DNA from: Robertmurraya kyonggiensis
GTDB lineage: Bacteria; Bacillota; Bacilli; Bacillales; Cytobacillaceae
Length of the DNA stretch: 64,000 nucleotides
Direction of reading: 5' to 3'
Assembly: GCF_005116465.1 (NCBI RefSeq)
Contig: NZ_SWBM01000001.1
Coordinates: forward strand, 2,168,038 to 2,232,037
This document shows positions 47,918 through 57,424 of this stretch, one piece after another. Numbering within the stretch: the first letter of the stretch is position 1; every line of letters begins with the position of its first letter. Under the pieces are notes generated by a model. That model was not told the origin of the DNA and made no database searches. It saw only the letters and a program-made list of their open reading frames with translations. The position numbers and the translations under genes were made by a program.

Positions 47918-49931
47918 CCAAATCTTCACTTTGTGGAAGATTTCCTGTCGGACCATATGGATTCAAATAGGGATTGCCGACGAATGGTTGTGGATAGATT
48001 GGAGCTCCACTCCATCCATAATTACTAGGACCATACGTGCCTAATAATCTTGGACCTCCACATCCACAGTCATCCATAGGACCTTGGTATGCTCCAGCTA
48101 CTCCTGGCATATTTGGCATGTTTGGACCTTGGTATGCTCCAGCTACTCCTGGCATATTTGGCATGTTTGGACCTTGGTATGCTCCCATTACTCCTGGCAT
48201 TTGTGGCATATTTGGGCCTTCATATGCTCCCATTACTCCTGGCATGTTCGGCATGTTTGGGCCTTCGTATGCTCCCATTACTCCTGGCATATTCGGCATG
48301 TTTGGGCCTTCGTATGCTCCCATTACTCCTGGCATTTGTGGCATATTTGGACCTTGATATGCTCCCATTACTCCTGGCATTTGTGGCATATTCGGACCTT
48401 CATATGCTCCCATTACTCCTGGCATTTGTGGCATATTTGGGCCTTCATATGCTCCCATTACTCCTGGCATGTTCGGCATGTTTGGATCTTCATATGCTCC
48501 CATCACTCCTGGCATTTGTGGCATATTTGGACCTTGATATGCTCCCATTACTCCTGGCATTTGTGGCATATTTGGGCCTTCATATGCTCCCATTACTCCT
48601 GGCATATTCGGCATATTTGGACCTTCATATGCTCCCATTACTCCTGGCATATTCGGCATATTTGGACCTTCATATGCTCCCATTACTCCTGGCATGTTCG
48701 GCATATTTGGACCTTCATATGCTCCCATTACTCCTGGCATGTTCGGCATATTTGGACCTTCATGTGCCCCGGCCACCTCTGGCATCATCGGCATATTTGG
48801 GCCTTCATGTGCTCCCATTACTCCTGGCATATTCGGCATATTTGGACCTTCATATGCTCCCATTACTCCTGGCATATTCGGCATATTTGGACCTTCATAT
48901 ACTCCCATTACTCCTGGCATGTTCGGCATGTTTGGGCCTTCATATGCTCCAGCTACTTCTGGCATCATTGGCATATTCGGACCCTCATATGCACCCGCCA
49001 CTCCTGGTATTGGGTACATAGGCGGCGGACATGGATGATGGTGATGAAAAGCCGGAAGTGGACCTGGACCTGGCATCACTGGTGACACTGGAAATAAGTG
49101 AGCTGGATAAGGCGGAAATGGATATGGCGCTTGCATCATTGGCGCCACCTGTTCTTGTGGCATTGCTGGCATATTTGCCATAGGTGACAATGGTGCATTT
49201 GCTTGTGCACCCATTACCCCTAATGGTTGATTCGGAAACATCGGTGATTCTTCTTCGTCGTAAGCACTTTCTACTCCAGGTAAATTTGGAAAATTAGGCT
49301 GGTCAAACGCACCTTGAACCTGCGGGAATGGTTGATTCGGATATCCTGCACCTTGCATCGCTGGAGAAACAGGATAAAATGGTTTATTGGGATACATCGG
49401 TTGTTGCGTACCTCCTTTGGTTGGCTGTTCTTCTTCCTTCGCAGCCTTTTGTTTAGGTTCGTATGGTTGTATTTTTGGCATAATATTCGTTGACTTTGGC
49501 GCTGGTTTCGGCGCTGCATTAATATTGGCCATATTCATCGTAAAGTAATTATTAATATCGATCTCTGGAAGAATCGGTTTTGGCATTTTTGGCACATATG
49601 GTTTTTTGGCAACTTCTGCTTTTGGTGCTTCTTGAACAGGAGCAGGTGCTTGCTCAGCTGCCTGGATAGGTGCTTCTTTTGGCTGTTCTTTTACGAATGG
49701 GAGCTGCTGTTCTTTCTTTACGCCCAAATTAATTTTTGTTTCTTTACCGCCAATGGTAGCCTCTTTTGTTACGCTTCCACTTGCAGTCGGAACTTTTATT
49801 TTCATACCGGGCATAATCATGTCAGGATTACTGAGCTGGGAATTTAATTTTTTCAGCTCTTCAAAATTCACGCCATATTTCTTGGCGATTTTCCAAAGAG
49901 TATCCCCTTTCTGAACGATATGGATCTTCAC
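47910..49931 (-). CDS. safA: Spore coat morphogenetic protein SafA with long repeat region
   Basis: Inner-coat organiser that binds the cortex. GTG 49931 with AGGAGGG upstream gives 673 residues and the normal SafA start KIHIVQKGDTLWKIAKKYG. The LysM domain fills residues 1-48. A Pro/Gln/Ala-rich linker (about 50-290) leads to a histidine patch (HHHHPCPPP). Then follow 20 full and one partial copies of a 15-residue unit (GVMGAYEGPNMPNMP and variants), and a short Gly/Tyr/Pro/Asn tail. The repeat block is far longer than any repeat in B. subtilis SafA (387 residues). It shares an operon with the kinase. Confidence 0.93.
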   Translation of the reverse strand: MKIHIVQKGDTLWKIAKKYGVNFEELKKLNSQLSNPDMIMPGMKIKVPTASGSVTKEATIGGKETKINLGVKKEQQLPFVKEQPKEAPIQAAEQAPAPVQEAPKAEVAKKPYVPKMPKPILPEIDINNYFTMNMANINAAPKPAPKSTNIMPKIQPYEPKQKAAKEEEQPTKGGTQQPMYPNKPFYPVSPAMQGAGYPNQPFPQVQGAFDQPNFPNLPGVESAYDEEESPMFPNQPLGVMGAQANAPLSPMANMPAMPQEQVAPMMQAPYPFPPYPAHLFPVSPVMPGPGPLPAFHHHHPCPPPMYPIPGVAGAYEGPNMPMMPEVAGAYEGPNMPNMPGVMGVYEGPNMPNMPGVMGAYEGPNMPNMPGVMGAHEGPNMPMMPEVAGAHEGPNMPNMPGVMGAYEGPNMPNMPGVMGAYEGPNMPNMPGVMGAYEGPNMPNMPGVMGAYEGPNMPQMPGVMGAYQGPNMPQMPGVMGAYEDPNMPNMPGVMGAYEGPNMPQMPGVMGAYEGPNMPQMPGVMGAYQGPNMPQMPGVMGAYEGPNMPNMPGVMGAYEGPNMPNMPGVMGAYEGPNMPQMPGVMGAYQGPNMPNMPGVAGAYQGPNMPNMPGVAGAYQGPMDDCGCGGPRLLGTYGPSNYGWSGAPIYPQPFVGNPYLNPYGPTGNLPQSEDLDD
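48075..49015 (-). repeat. 45-bp tandem repeats inside safA
   Basis: About 21 head-to-tail units of 45 bp, nearly identical at DNA level, encode the 15-residue repeats. Variant positions (Tyr/His, Glu/Gln, Asn/Gln/Met) recur in blocks, which indicates expansion by duplication of several units at a time. The complementary strand stays open for over 300 codons only because of the repeat. Confidence 0.95.
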
Positions 49932-49962
49932 GCTGTCTTCCCTCCTATGCAAATGTCCATAT

Positions 49963-49970
49963 ATTGTATG
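49963..49970 (-). promoter_or_regulatory. Sigma-E -10 element of safA
   Basis: Minus strand CATACAAT matches the sigma-E -10 consensus exactly, 32 bp upstream of the GTG. No good -35 is visible at 13-15 bp, so the call rests on the -10 and on the known sigma-E control of safA in B. subtilis. Confidence 0.5.
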
Positions 49971-50156
49971 ATGGTGTAGGTAATTTGCTAATAATCTTCA
50001 AAAAAACTTATGCTTTACCAAGAAAAATTATGATATTGGATGTGGGAACAATTTCTAAATGAGTCGAAAAATATCATTATTCTGATCGAATTGGTCGACC
50101 TGTTAAACGATCTACGATAAACTTTAAATATATGGAATAAAAAAGGGTGAGTTACA

Positions 50157-50690
50157 TTGAATGGAAAAAAAATACTAGGTGAAGAAAGAAGAGAGTTCAT
50201 CTTAAGTTTACTTAAAACAAGCAGAGAGCCCCTTACTGGGAGTGAATTAGCCACTAGAACCAATGTCAGCAGACAAGTCATTGTTGGAGACATCACACTC
50301 TTAAAGGCTAAAAATGAACCGATTATTGCAACAAGTCAAGGATATTTATATATGAGCCAATCTTCTACCTTTAAAAAATTCAAACGGATCATTGCCTCTT
50401 CCCATACACCGGAAAGAGCAGAAGAGGAATTACTCCTATTAGTGAATCATGGTGTGACAGTAGTAGATGTTAAAATCGAACATTCTGTTTACGGAGACTT
50501 AACTGCTTCCATCATGGTCTCTTCGCCAAAGGAAGTCGAACATTTTGTAGAAAAAATCAAGACGACTAAAGCGTCCTATCTTTCAGAATTAACAGAAGGC
50601 ATTCATCTTCATACGATTTCAGCTCCTTCTGAAGAAGCATTGGACAAAGCTGTAGAAGCCCTTAGGGAAAATGGATTTCTAATTGAATAA
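50157..50690 (+). CDS. nadR: NAD biosynthesis repressor NadR (YrxA/NiaR)
   Basis: Niacin-responsive repressor, 177 residues. N-terminal HTH_11 winged helix (RREFILSLLKTSREPLTGSELATRTNVSRQVIVGDI), then the metal-binding 3H domain with conserved histidines in SSHTPER, NHGV, EHSVYGD and GIHLHTI. Start is TTG with AAGGGTGAG. In B. subtilis it adjoins the nifS-nadB-nadC-nadA operon it controls; that operon is absent here and the regulator stands beside safA. Confidence 0.93.
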   Translation: MNGKKILGEERREFILSLLKTSREPLTGSELATRTNVSRQVIVGDITLLKAKNEPIIATSQGYLYMSQSSTFKKFKRIIASSHTPERAEEELLLLVNHGVTVVDVKIEHSVYGDLTASIMVSSPKEVEHFVEKIKTTKASYLSELTEGIHLHTISAPSEEALDKAVEALRENGFLIE

Positions 50691-51089
50691 GTGTTAGTGC
50701 AGCTGCAGATTGTCAAACCTTCTGGCGTTTGTAGTGCCGTTTTCAGTACCATATCTGGGTGTTGGAGAGCTTATCAATCGGGGGATAAGAGGATTCAATT
50801 GATTTTTTTTTAAAATAGAAGGAAAAATTTCCTCTATTCAGTAATAAGTATAAAAAAAGGCTTAAATAGACGTAGAAATTCCGTCAATGGACTCGAAAAA
50901 TGCGAATATGGGGGATTTTTCTTTGCAAAAACGGAAATCTTTCCCTTATTTCCCTCGAAACGAGCTCCATTCTGCATTTAACCGGATAATCTCCGCTAAC
51001 TTACTTTTGCAGGGTACTCGATTCAAGTCAAGACATCCTAATTAAAAGAGAGAACCATGCAAGCGAAGGATTTTGCCCATAGTGGATCT
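50691..51089. other. Intergenic region with four-motif element B
   Basis: No gene between nadR and pheA. It contains copy B of the four-motif element at 50821-51000 and otherwise AT-rich sequence. Confidence 0.5.
50821..51000. repeat. Four-motif intergenic element, copy B
   Basis: Motif copies at 50821 (GGAAAAATTTCC), 50872 (GTAGAAATTCCG), 50932 (GGAAATCTTTCCC) and 50983 (GGATAATCTCCGCTAAC) are spaced 51, 60 and 51 bp, matching copy A at 28231 (50, 60, 53). Sequence between motifs is not conserved. Confidence 0.5.
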
Positions 51090-51117
51090 AAAAAGGCAGG
51101 AAATATCCCTGCCTTAT
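51090..51117 (-). terminator. Terminator after pheA
   Basis: AAGGCAGG/CCTGCCTT 8-bp stem with 7-nt loop and TTTTTAG on the minus strand; the right side is also T-rich, so it can act on plus-strand transcription. Confidence 0.8.
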
Positions 51118-51974
51118 TTTTTATTAATATGATAATATGGATAACTCCCTAACACTTTAACTGTAGAGCCTAGAGCTTCTAATTCTGCAATGGCACCTGG
51201 AATCAAGACATCATCCATGCTCATTTCAATGTCGACAATGAAGAAATAATTGCCTAATCCCGTTTTCGTTGGACGGGATTCGATTTTAGATAAATTCAGC
51301 TTTCTCCAAGCAAAAGCGGATAAAACTTGATGTAACGCACCAGAGCGGTCGTCATCTGGCAAAGTAATCATCAAAGTCGTTTTATTACCTGCAACCTGTA
51401 ATGTTTGGTTCACCATTTCAATGGGTTGTTTCGCTAAAACAATAAAACGCGTATGGTTAAAATCAAAATCATGAATATCAGCCTTCGCAATCGTTAATCC
51501 ATATTCCTTTGCAGCAAGCTCATTCGCAATAGCAGCAGCCTTTATTTCTGGATGCTCCAGAACATATTTTGCTGCCGCTGCTGTAGAGGTAACACTAATT
51601 CTTTTCATACCCTTACATTGATGATGAAGAAATTTATGGCATTGAGCAATGGCATGAGAGTGACTATAGATGACCTCTATCTGTTGCCAATCGTGCTGAT
51701 GATCGGGATGAACCATTAAATGCTGTCGAATTGGAGCTGTTACTTCTGCTAAAATCGGAAGATTCATTTCATGAATTAAGTAATCAAGTGTAATATTGAC
51801 CGAACCTTCAAGTGCGTTTTCTAACGGTACCACACAAGCATCTACTTCGTCTTTTATAACAGCATCCAGGCAATCTGGAATCGTAATATAGGGAATACCT
51901 TCATCATTCGGAAAAAGTTCACGTACTGCAATATCCGTAAACGTTGCATTCGGACCCAAAAAAGCTATTTTCAT
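51114..51974 (-). CDS. pheA: Prephenate dehydratase PheA
   Basis: Converts prephenate to phenylpyruvate in phenylalanine synthesis. 286 residues: periplasmic-binding-like catalytic lobes (MKIAFLGPNATFTDIAV; VVPLENALEGSVNITLDYL; SHSHAIAQCHKFL; STAAAAKYV) and a C-terminal ACT regulatory domain with the ESRPTKTGLGNYFFIVD signature. It follows pheB and obgE as in B. subtilis. Confidence 0.96.
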   Translation of the reverse strand: MKIAFLGPNATFTDIAVRELFPNDEGIPYITIPDCLDAVIKDEVDACVVPLENALEGSVNITLDYLIHEMNLPILAEVTAPIRQHLMVHPDHQHDWQQIEVIYSHSHAIAQCHKFLHHQCKGMKRISVTSTAAAAKYVLEHPEIKAAAIANELAAKEYGLTIAKADIHDFDFNHTRFIVLAKQPIEMVNQTLQVAGNKTTLMITLPDDDRSGALHQVLSAFAWRKLNLSKIESRPTKTGLGNYFFIVDIEMSMDDVLIPGAIAELEALGSTVKVLGSYPYYHINKK

Positions 51975-52038
51975 TATGCCTTTCCTCCCCTGAAGCTCAT
52001 CCTTTTCTTTATATACAGGACGCCTTTACTCTATTCTC

Positions 52039-52494
52039 TTATGCCCCCGAACCTAATACCTCTACATTTTCAACAAATTCAAGCTTTCTTAAGTTCGATA
52101 AAAGCTCATTAATTTCGATCACCATCCCTGTAATATTCAAAGAAAGCGTCACTTGAGCTCTTCCTTGTAACGGAATGGTTTGGTGGATCGTTAACACGTT
52201 ACATCCAGCTGAAGCAACGACCCCTAATAGCTGAGAGAGCGTGCCTGAACGATCCTCTAAATGAAAAAATAAGGTGATTAACTTTTCTTTTACGATTGTG
52301 TGAAAAGGGAAAACCGTGTCGCGGTACTTATAAAAAGCACTGCGACTTAAATCAACCTGTTGTACAGCATCCCATACTGATTCTACTTTTTTTCGCTCGA
52401 TCATTTCCTTTGCCTCAAGAGTCTTCTTCATTGCTTCAGGCAAAACATCCTCACGAACCAAGTAGAATTTCTTATCTAATTTATCTTTACTCAT
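52039..52494 (-). CDS. pheB: ACT-domain protein PheB
   Basis: UPF0735-family protein of 151 residues with a helical N-terminus ([21 protein letters not shown]) and a C-terminal ACT domain ([27 protein letters not shown]). GGAGTGGGG fits ATG 52494; the frame opens at 52521. Placed between obgE and pheA, as in B. subtilis. Its exact role in phenylalanine metabolism is unproven. Confidence 0.92.
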   Translation of the reverse strand: MSKDKLDKKFYLVREDVLPEAMKKTLEAKEMIERKKVESVWDAVQQVDLSRSAFYKYRDTVFPFHTIVKEKLITLFFHLEDRSGTLSQLLGVVASAGCNVLTIHQTIPLQGRAQVTLSLNITGMVIEINELLSNLRKLEFVENVEVLGSGA

Positions 52495-52521
52495 ATTCCC
52501 CACTCCAGTACAAAACGGCAA

Positions 52522-53808
52522 TTAATCAAGGAATTCAAATTCGTAATCTAACAGTTTAACGATATCGCCATTCTTGATACCACGTTCTCTAAGGGCATCA
52601 TCTATACCCATTCCTCGAAGCTGTCTTGCAAAACGGCGGACTGATTCATCTCTTGAGAAGTCTGTCATCTTAAATAGACGCTCAACTGCATCACCCGAAA
52701 CAACAAAGCTGCCATCAGACTCTCTTGTAATGACAAATTCCTTTTGATCTGCTTCATGCTTATAAAGAACTCGATTAACCTCTGATTCTTCCTCATGTAC
52801 AAGAGGGAATTCAGGTGTTTCTTCAATTTTATCAGCAATTGCAAATAGAAGATCTCTTAATCCCTTTCTCGTCACTGCTGATATTGGAAAAATCGGATAG
52901 TCCTCCTGCAGCTGAGATTTAAATTTCTCTAAATTTTCTTCTGCTTCTGGCATGTCCATTTTATTCGCAACAATAATTTGTGGTCTTTCTGTCAGCCTTA
53001 AGTTATACTCTTTTAATTCATTATTGATGGTTACATAATCCTCATATGGATCTCTTTGTTCCATTGCAGCCATATCGATGACATGAACGATTACACGCGT
53101 TCTTTCGATATGTCTTAGGAATTGGTGACCTAACCCTACGCCAGAGTGGGCACCTTCAATTAATCCCGGTAAATCAGCCATAACGAAGCTTCGGCTATCT
53201 TCGGTTTCAACCATTCCTAAGTTTGGAGCAATGGTTGTGAAATGATAGTCTGCAATTTTCGGTTTCGCAGAAGAAACAACCGATAGTAAGGTTGATTTTC
53301 CAACACTCGGGAACCCTACAAGACCCACATCAGCAAGAAGCTTTAATTCTAATACCACTTCTTTTTCAATTCCAGGCTCTCCATGCTCAGATAGCTCAGG
53401 AGCTGGGTTGGCAGGTGTCGCAAATCTTGAGTTTCCTCTTCCGCCACGTCCACCTCGAGCAATAACCGCTCTTTGACCATGTTCCGTTAAGTCAGCGATA
53501 ACTTCTTTTGTTGCTGCATCAGTCACAACTGTGCCCGGTGGTACTTTTACAATCATGTCCTTCGCATTTCGACCATGCTGATTTTTAGACATGCCGTGCT
53601 CACCACGTGGTGCTTTAAAATGACGTTTGTAGCGAAAATCCATTAACGTTCTTAGACCTTCTTCTACTTCAAAAACAACGTCTGCACCCTTTCCGCCGTC
53701 GCCACCAGCTGGGCCACCTTTTGGTACATATTTTTCACGACGAAATGCGACCATTCCATTGCCGCCATCTCCGCCTTTAACATATATCTTAACCTGATCT
53801 ACGAACAT
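52522..53808 (-). CDS. obgE: GTPase ObgE
   Basis: Essential ribosome-assembly and stress-signalling GTPase, 428 residues. The glycine-rich Obg domain (1-158), the G domain with GFPSVGKS (165-172), DLPGLIEGA and NKMD, and the C-terminal OCT domain are intact. It lies 65 bp after spo0B, the B. subtilis arrangement that links Obg with sporulation initiation. Confidence 0.97.
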   Translation of the reverse strand: MFVDQVKIYVKGGDGGNGMVAFRREKYVPKGGPAGGDGGKGADVVFEVEEGLRTLMDFRYKRHFKAPRGEHGMSKNQHGRNAKDMIVKVPPGTVVTDAATKEVIADLTEHGQRAVIARGGRGGRGNSRFATPANPAPELSEHGEPGIEKEVVLELKLLADVGLVGFPSVGKSTLLSVVSSAKPKIADYHFTTIAPNLGMVETEDSRSFVMADLPGLIEGAHSGVGLGHQFLRHIERTRVIVHVIDMAAMEQRDPYEDYVTINNELKEYNLRLTERPQIIVANKMDMPEAEENLEKFKSQLQEDYPIFPISAVTRKGLRDLLFAIADKIEETPEFPLVHEEESEVNRVLYKHEADQKEFVITRESDGSFVVSGDAVERLFKMTDFSRDESVRRFARQLRGMGIDDALRERGIKNGDIVKLLDYEFEFLD

Positions 53809-53873
53809 TTTTGTTCCTCCCGTCGGTAGTAGCTAAATCAATGAATCATCACATGACGAGAATCCACCATTTT

Positions 53874-54416
53874 TTATTGATATGGTAAAAATACTTCAAG
53901 TGATAGCTCTTGTTCTGAAAGCTCATGCACTTTATTTTCAATGGATGATTGCTGTTGTAAAAATTGTTGAACTTGCTCTATGTCTGTTATTATTCCTCTA
54001 AAATCAAAAAAGAAACCGATGCCTGATGGTTGTCTTTCAATCGTTACAGACAAATGATTTTCGTGAAAAGCTTTAATGGATTTGTCTAATTCTTCTAGAA
54101 ATCCAATTGTCCAATTAGCAAGTAGCTCATCATTAATATAACTACTTGTTGAACCATGTATGTCTTCTATGATTTCAAATTCAAGGTGAATGGAATGACT
54201 TTCCCAATTATATGTAAGAAGCAATGCTGCAAACTGAGGAATGTTAAGGTTGGATAGCTTCGTTTCTTGCCTAGTCTCATCCACGATTTCATTAATAATC
54301 TCTTTGACGCGGTCGATTTTGTTTAAAGAAAGATTCCCTTTTATCAATTGAATTTTATTTAGCCAATCATGTCGAGTGTGTCGTAATATCTCAACAGTGT
54401 CCCAATCTTTTTTCAT
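53874..54416 (-). CDS. spo0B: Sporulation initiation phosphotransferase Spo0B
   Basis: Relay protein that passes phosphate from Spo0F to Spo0A. The phospho-accepting His is His16 in RHTRHDWLNKIQLIKGNLSL; a degenerate kinase-like C-terminal domain follows. TAGGAG fits ATG 54416 (180 residues). The rpmA-spo0B-obg order is that of B. subtilis, but here a repeat array and an rpmA terminator separate spo0B from rpmA. Confidence 0.92.
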   Translation of the reverse strand: MKKDWDTVEILRHTRHDWLNKIQLIKGNLSLNKIDRVKEIINEIVDETRQETKLSNLNIPQFAALLLTYNWESHSIHLEFEIIEDIHGSTSSYINDELLANWTIGFLEELDKSIKAFHENHLSVTIERQPSGIGFFFDFRGIITDIEQVQQFLQQQSSIENKVHELSEQELSLEVFLPYQ

Positions 54417-54741
54417 ACAAAGCACTCCTAAGTATAACTGCCTTCTTCTTGCTAGTATATCAAAAAAAATCAGTATATAGGCTAGTTTTCAGATTCGTTT
54501 TTTGATATCCGTTAAAAATGAGTTATTCACCCTGATTCTTAACTGTGAAATAAGGGTAATTCGGTCTAAAAATGTTGGCTTAAAACTGACATATCGGTCT
54601 ACAATCGAGTATATCGGTCTTCGTCCAAGTATATCGGTCTTTATCCAATTATATCGGTCTTCGTCCAAAAATATCGGTCTTCAATCGATTATATCGGTCA
54701 AAACCAAAAATCACACTCAAATGCCACCGCCCCTAAAAGCT
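54417..54741. other. Intergenic region between rpmA and spo0B
   Basis: Non-coding stretch holding the 20-bp tandem array at 54593-54712. A plus-strand frame across it (54502-54834) is not credible because the repeat unit is not a multiple of three. The spo0B promoter should lie in the left 100 bp. Confidence 0.5.
54593..54712. repeat. 20-bp tandem array, six units
   Basis: Six consecutive 20-bp units begin with ATCGGTC at 54593, 54613, 54633, 54653, 54673 and 54693. The first half of each unit is nearly constant, the second half varies between TTCGTCCA, TTTATCCA, TACAATCG and TTCAATCG. A degenerate TCGGTCT at 54561 may be a diverged outer unit. Period equals about two helical turns. Confidence 0.85.
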
Positions 54742-54774
54742 AAAAAAACTCTAACCAAAGCGGTTAGAGTTTTT
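54742..54774 (-). terminator. Terminator after rpmA
   Basis: AAAACTCTAACC/GGTTAGAGTTTT 12-bp stem with a 5-nt loop and T-run on the minus strand. Confidence 0.9.
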
Positions 54775-54780
54775 AAAGAC

Positions 54781-55418
<638 letters not shown>

Positions 55419-55429
55419 CTTAAACCGCC

Positions 55430-55738
55430 TTACGCGTTGATTTTTTCAATAACAACTTTAGTGTATGGCTGACGATGACCTTGCTTCTTGTGATAGTTTT
55501 TCTTCGCTTTGTATTTGAAAACAATGATCTTCTTAGCGCGACCTTGTTTTTCAACTTTAGCTGTTACAGAAGCTCCTTCTACAACAGGGCTACCAACTTT
55601 AACGTTTTCGCCACCAACGAATAAAACCTTATCAAATGTAACTGTTTCGCCTGCTTCAGCGTTTAGCTTTTCAATGTAGATAGCTTGACCTTCTTCTACT
55701 TTGATTTGCTTACCACCAGTTTCGATAATTGCGTACAT
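55430..55738 (-). CDS. rplU: Ribosomal protein bL21
   Basis: 102 residues from ATG 55738 ([18 protein letters not shown]), chosen because GGAGGTG lies seven bases upstream; an earlier in-frame codon at 55747 falls inside that site. The C-terminus has the usual [15 protein letters not shown]. First gene of the rplU-prp-rpmA operon and preceded by a structured leader. Confidence 0.97.
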   Translation of the reverse strand: MYAIIETGGKQIKVEEGQAIYIEKLNAEAGETVTFDKVLFVGGENVKVGSPVVEGASVTAKVEKQGRAKKIIVFKYKAKKNYHKKQGHRQPYTKVVIEKINA

Positions 55739-55744
55739 GAACTG

Positions 55745-55849
55745 CACCTCCTCTTAGACTCAGACTCGCCATTTCAGGTGTTTTCAAAAAGAAAAACTTT
55801 AAGACCTGGTCTGTGCGGTTGTAGCACGGGTGCGCTACAAACATAACAT
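55745..55849 (-). promoter_or_regulatory. Ribosomal protein L21 leader
   Basis: About 100-nt leader with a strong hairpin TTGTAGC/GCTACAA around GCACCCGT (55821-55843), a GACC-AGGTC motif and a downstream AGTCTGAGTCTAAG segment before the ribosome site. This matches the conserved L21 leader of Firmicutes, thought to mediate L21 autoregulation. Confidence 0.75.
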
Positions 55850-55855
55850 GAAAAT

Positions 55856-55883
55856 ATTATCATAGACCGACTATACGTGTCAA
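55856..55883 (-). promoter_or_regulatory. Sigma-A promoter of rplU-prp-rpmA
   Basis: Minus strand: -35 TTGACA, 16-bp spacer, -10 GATAAT; predicted start near 55849, at the 5' edge of the L21 leader. Confidence 0.75.
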
Positions 55884-55902
55884 TATTAATTCCAGAGCAC
55901 GT

Positions 55903-57360
55903 CTAATTCGTTTCTTGCTCAATATCCCTCAATCCACCTAACTGTCTAATCAAATAGTAAGGTTTAGGAGCTTCTTCGATTGTAAAAAAGATTTTCATCC
56001 CGATGATTTCTTCCAATGTTTTCTGGTGCATATTACTTTCACCAGCAAAAGCATCTCTTACTACAGCTGTTGCCTCAATTAAAATGGCTTCTTCATCACG
56101 ACCTCTTTGTTCCAGCAATTCTCGCTCCATTTGATAGGCAACAGTCGCAGGGCTTAACACCTTTCCGAGGCCCTCACAAGTGTTACACGATGTCATCAGG
56201 CTTTCTGAAATAGACACCTTTGTTTTCATTCTTGTTAACTGTAAAATGCCGAGTGGAGTGAAGCCAACAACTCTCGTCCTCCGCTCATCCTTTTTTAGCG
56301 CATTTTCCATTTTCCGCTTTACTTGCTCTCGCGCTTTTGAATCGACCATATCAATAAAGTCGATAAGGATAATACCTGCTAAATCTCGAATTCGAATTTG
56401 ACGAGCAATTTCTTCTGCTGCTAGCTCATTTGTTTTTAACACCGTATCTTGTAATAGCTGCTTTCCTGAGAACTTCCCCGTATTCACATCAATAATCGTT
56501 AATGCTTCGGCTTCATCAAAAATCAAATAGGCACCATTTTCTAAAGGAACGACCGAGTTCAATGCTCTTTCAATTTCATGCTCTACTCGATAGGTGGAAA
56601 AAATATTTTCCTTTGCCTGATGATATACGACTTCAATTTCTGGATTCGGATTCAATAACGAAAGCTCTTTTTTCCATTCAAGCTGATCAACAACCACTGC
56701 TCCAGTCTTCATTTGTTTCATGATTGCTGTCACTTCTGCCAAAAAGGAATTTTTCTCATATAGAAGCCCCGTCCTTTTCATCCCTTTTGCGAATGTGAGC
56801 AATTGCTCGTATTTTTCTCTTAATCGCAACAACTCTCTACTAGCCTCATCTTCCGTCCGTTCCACACAATTCGTTCGAAATAGAAATCCTTCTTCTTCGT
56901 TCTTTACTTGATTCCCAAATTGGCGCCACTGTTCTCGAACTTCTGAGTTCTCTATTTTTTTCGAAACAGCCACTTGCCTACCTTTTGGCATATAAACTAA
57001 GAATTCTCCGTTCAATTCAATAATCCCAGTAAGCCTCGGACCCTTATTACCTGTTGGATCCTTTTCCACCTGAACAAGTAATTTTTCACCTTGATGAACA
57101 TAAGAAGAAATATTCTTATCCTCTTTCTTTGCTAAAAAAGAAGGAAGCTTATCTCGATGGAGAAAACCATTTTTCTCTAGGCCAATATCAATAAAAGCGG
57201 CATTCATCCCAGGAAGAACCTTCTCAACCGTTCCAAAATATATGTTCCCAACCATTGATTGCATCGCTGGCTGTTCAATGACTAACTTCTCAAGTACACC
57301 TTTATTTAATAATGCATACCGTTTTTCTCTTCCCAAACTATTTACAATTAATTGTTCCAC
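55903..57360 (-). CDS. rng: Ribonuclease G/E family endonuclease
   Basis: Single-strand-specific endoribonuclease. 485 residues: an S1 domain (about 35-125, GNIYFGTVEKVLPGMNAAFIDIGLEKNGFLH), a DNase I-like catalytic domain with metal-binding aspartates in TIIDVNTG and LIDFIDM, and a Zn-link CNTCEG. It is short like RNase G, without the long RNase E scaffold. Start is GTG with AAGGGG eight bases upstream. B. subtilis lacks this enzyme; here it occupies the gap between rplU and spoIVFB. Confidence 0.93.
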   Translation of the reverse strand: MEQLIVNSLGREKRYALLNKGVLEKLVIEQPAMQSMVGNIYFGTVEKVLPGMNAAFIDIGLEKNGFLHRDKLPSFLAKKEDKNISSYVHQGEKLLVQVEKDPTGNKGPRLTGIIELNGEFLVYMPKGRQVAVSKKIENSEVREQWRQFGNQVKNEEEGFLFRTNCVERTEDEASRELLRLREKYEQLLTFAKGMKRTGLLYEKNSFLAEVTAIMKQMKTGAVVVDQLEWKKELSLLNPNPEIEVVYHQAKENIFSTYRVEHEIERALNSVVPLENGAYLIFDEAEALTIIDVNTGKFSGKQLLQDTVLKTNELAAEEIARQIRIRDLAGIILIDFIDMVDSKAREQVKRKMENALKKDERRTRVVGFTPLGILQLTRMKTKVSISESLMTSCNTCEGLGKVLSPATVAYQMERELLEQRGRDEEAILIEATAVVRDAFAGESNMHQKTLEEIIGMKIFFTIEEAPKPYYLIRQLGGLRDIEQETN

Positions 57361-57424
57361 TCCAAATACCCCTTATCTTCTACATTCCTTATATTATCTG
57401 ATAAGAGGCTGGATTTCTCAAATC

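Noticed and set aside
48084..49085. Long open frames of 310-333 codons antisense to safA
   Set aside because: They exist only because the 45-bp safA repeat keeps all frames open; they have no ribosome site and read as low-complexity repeats.
54593..54712. Possible CRISPR array
   Set aside because: Units are 20 bp in total with no unique spacers and no cas genes nearby; this is a plain tandem repeat.
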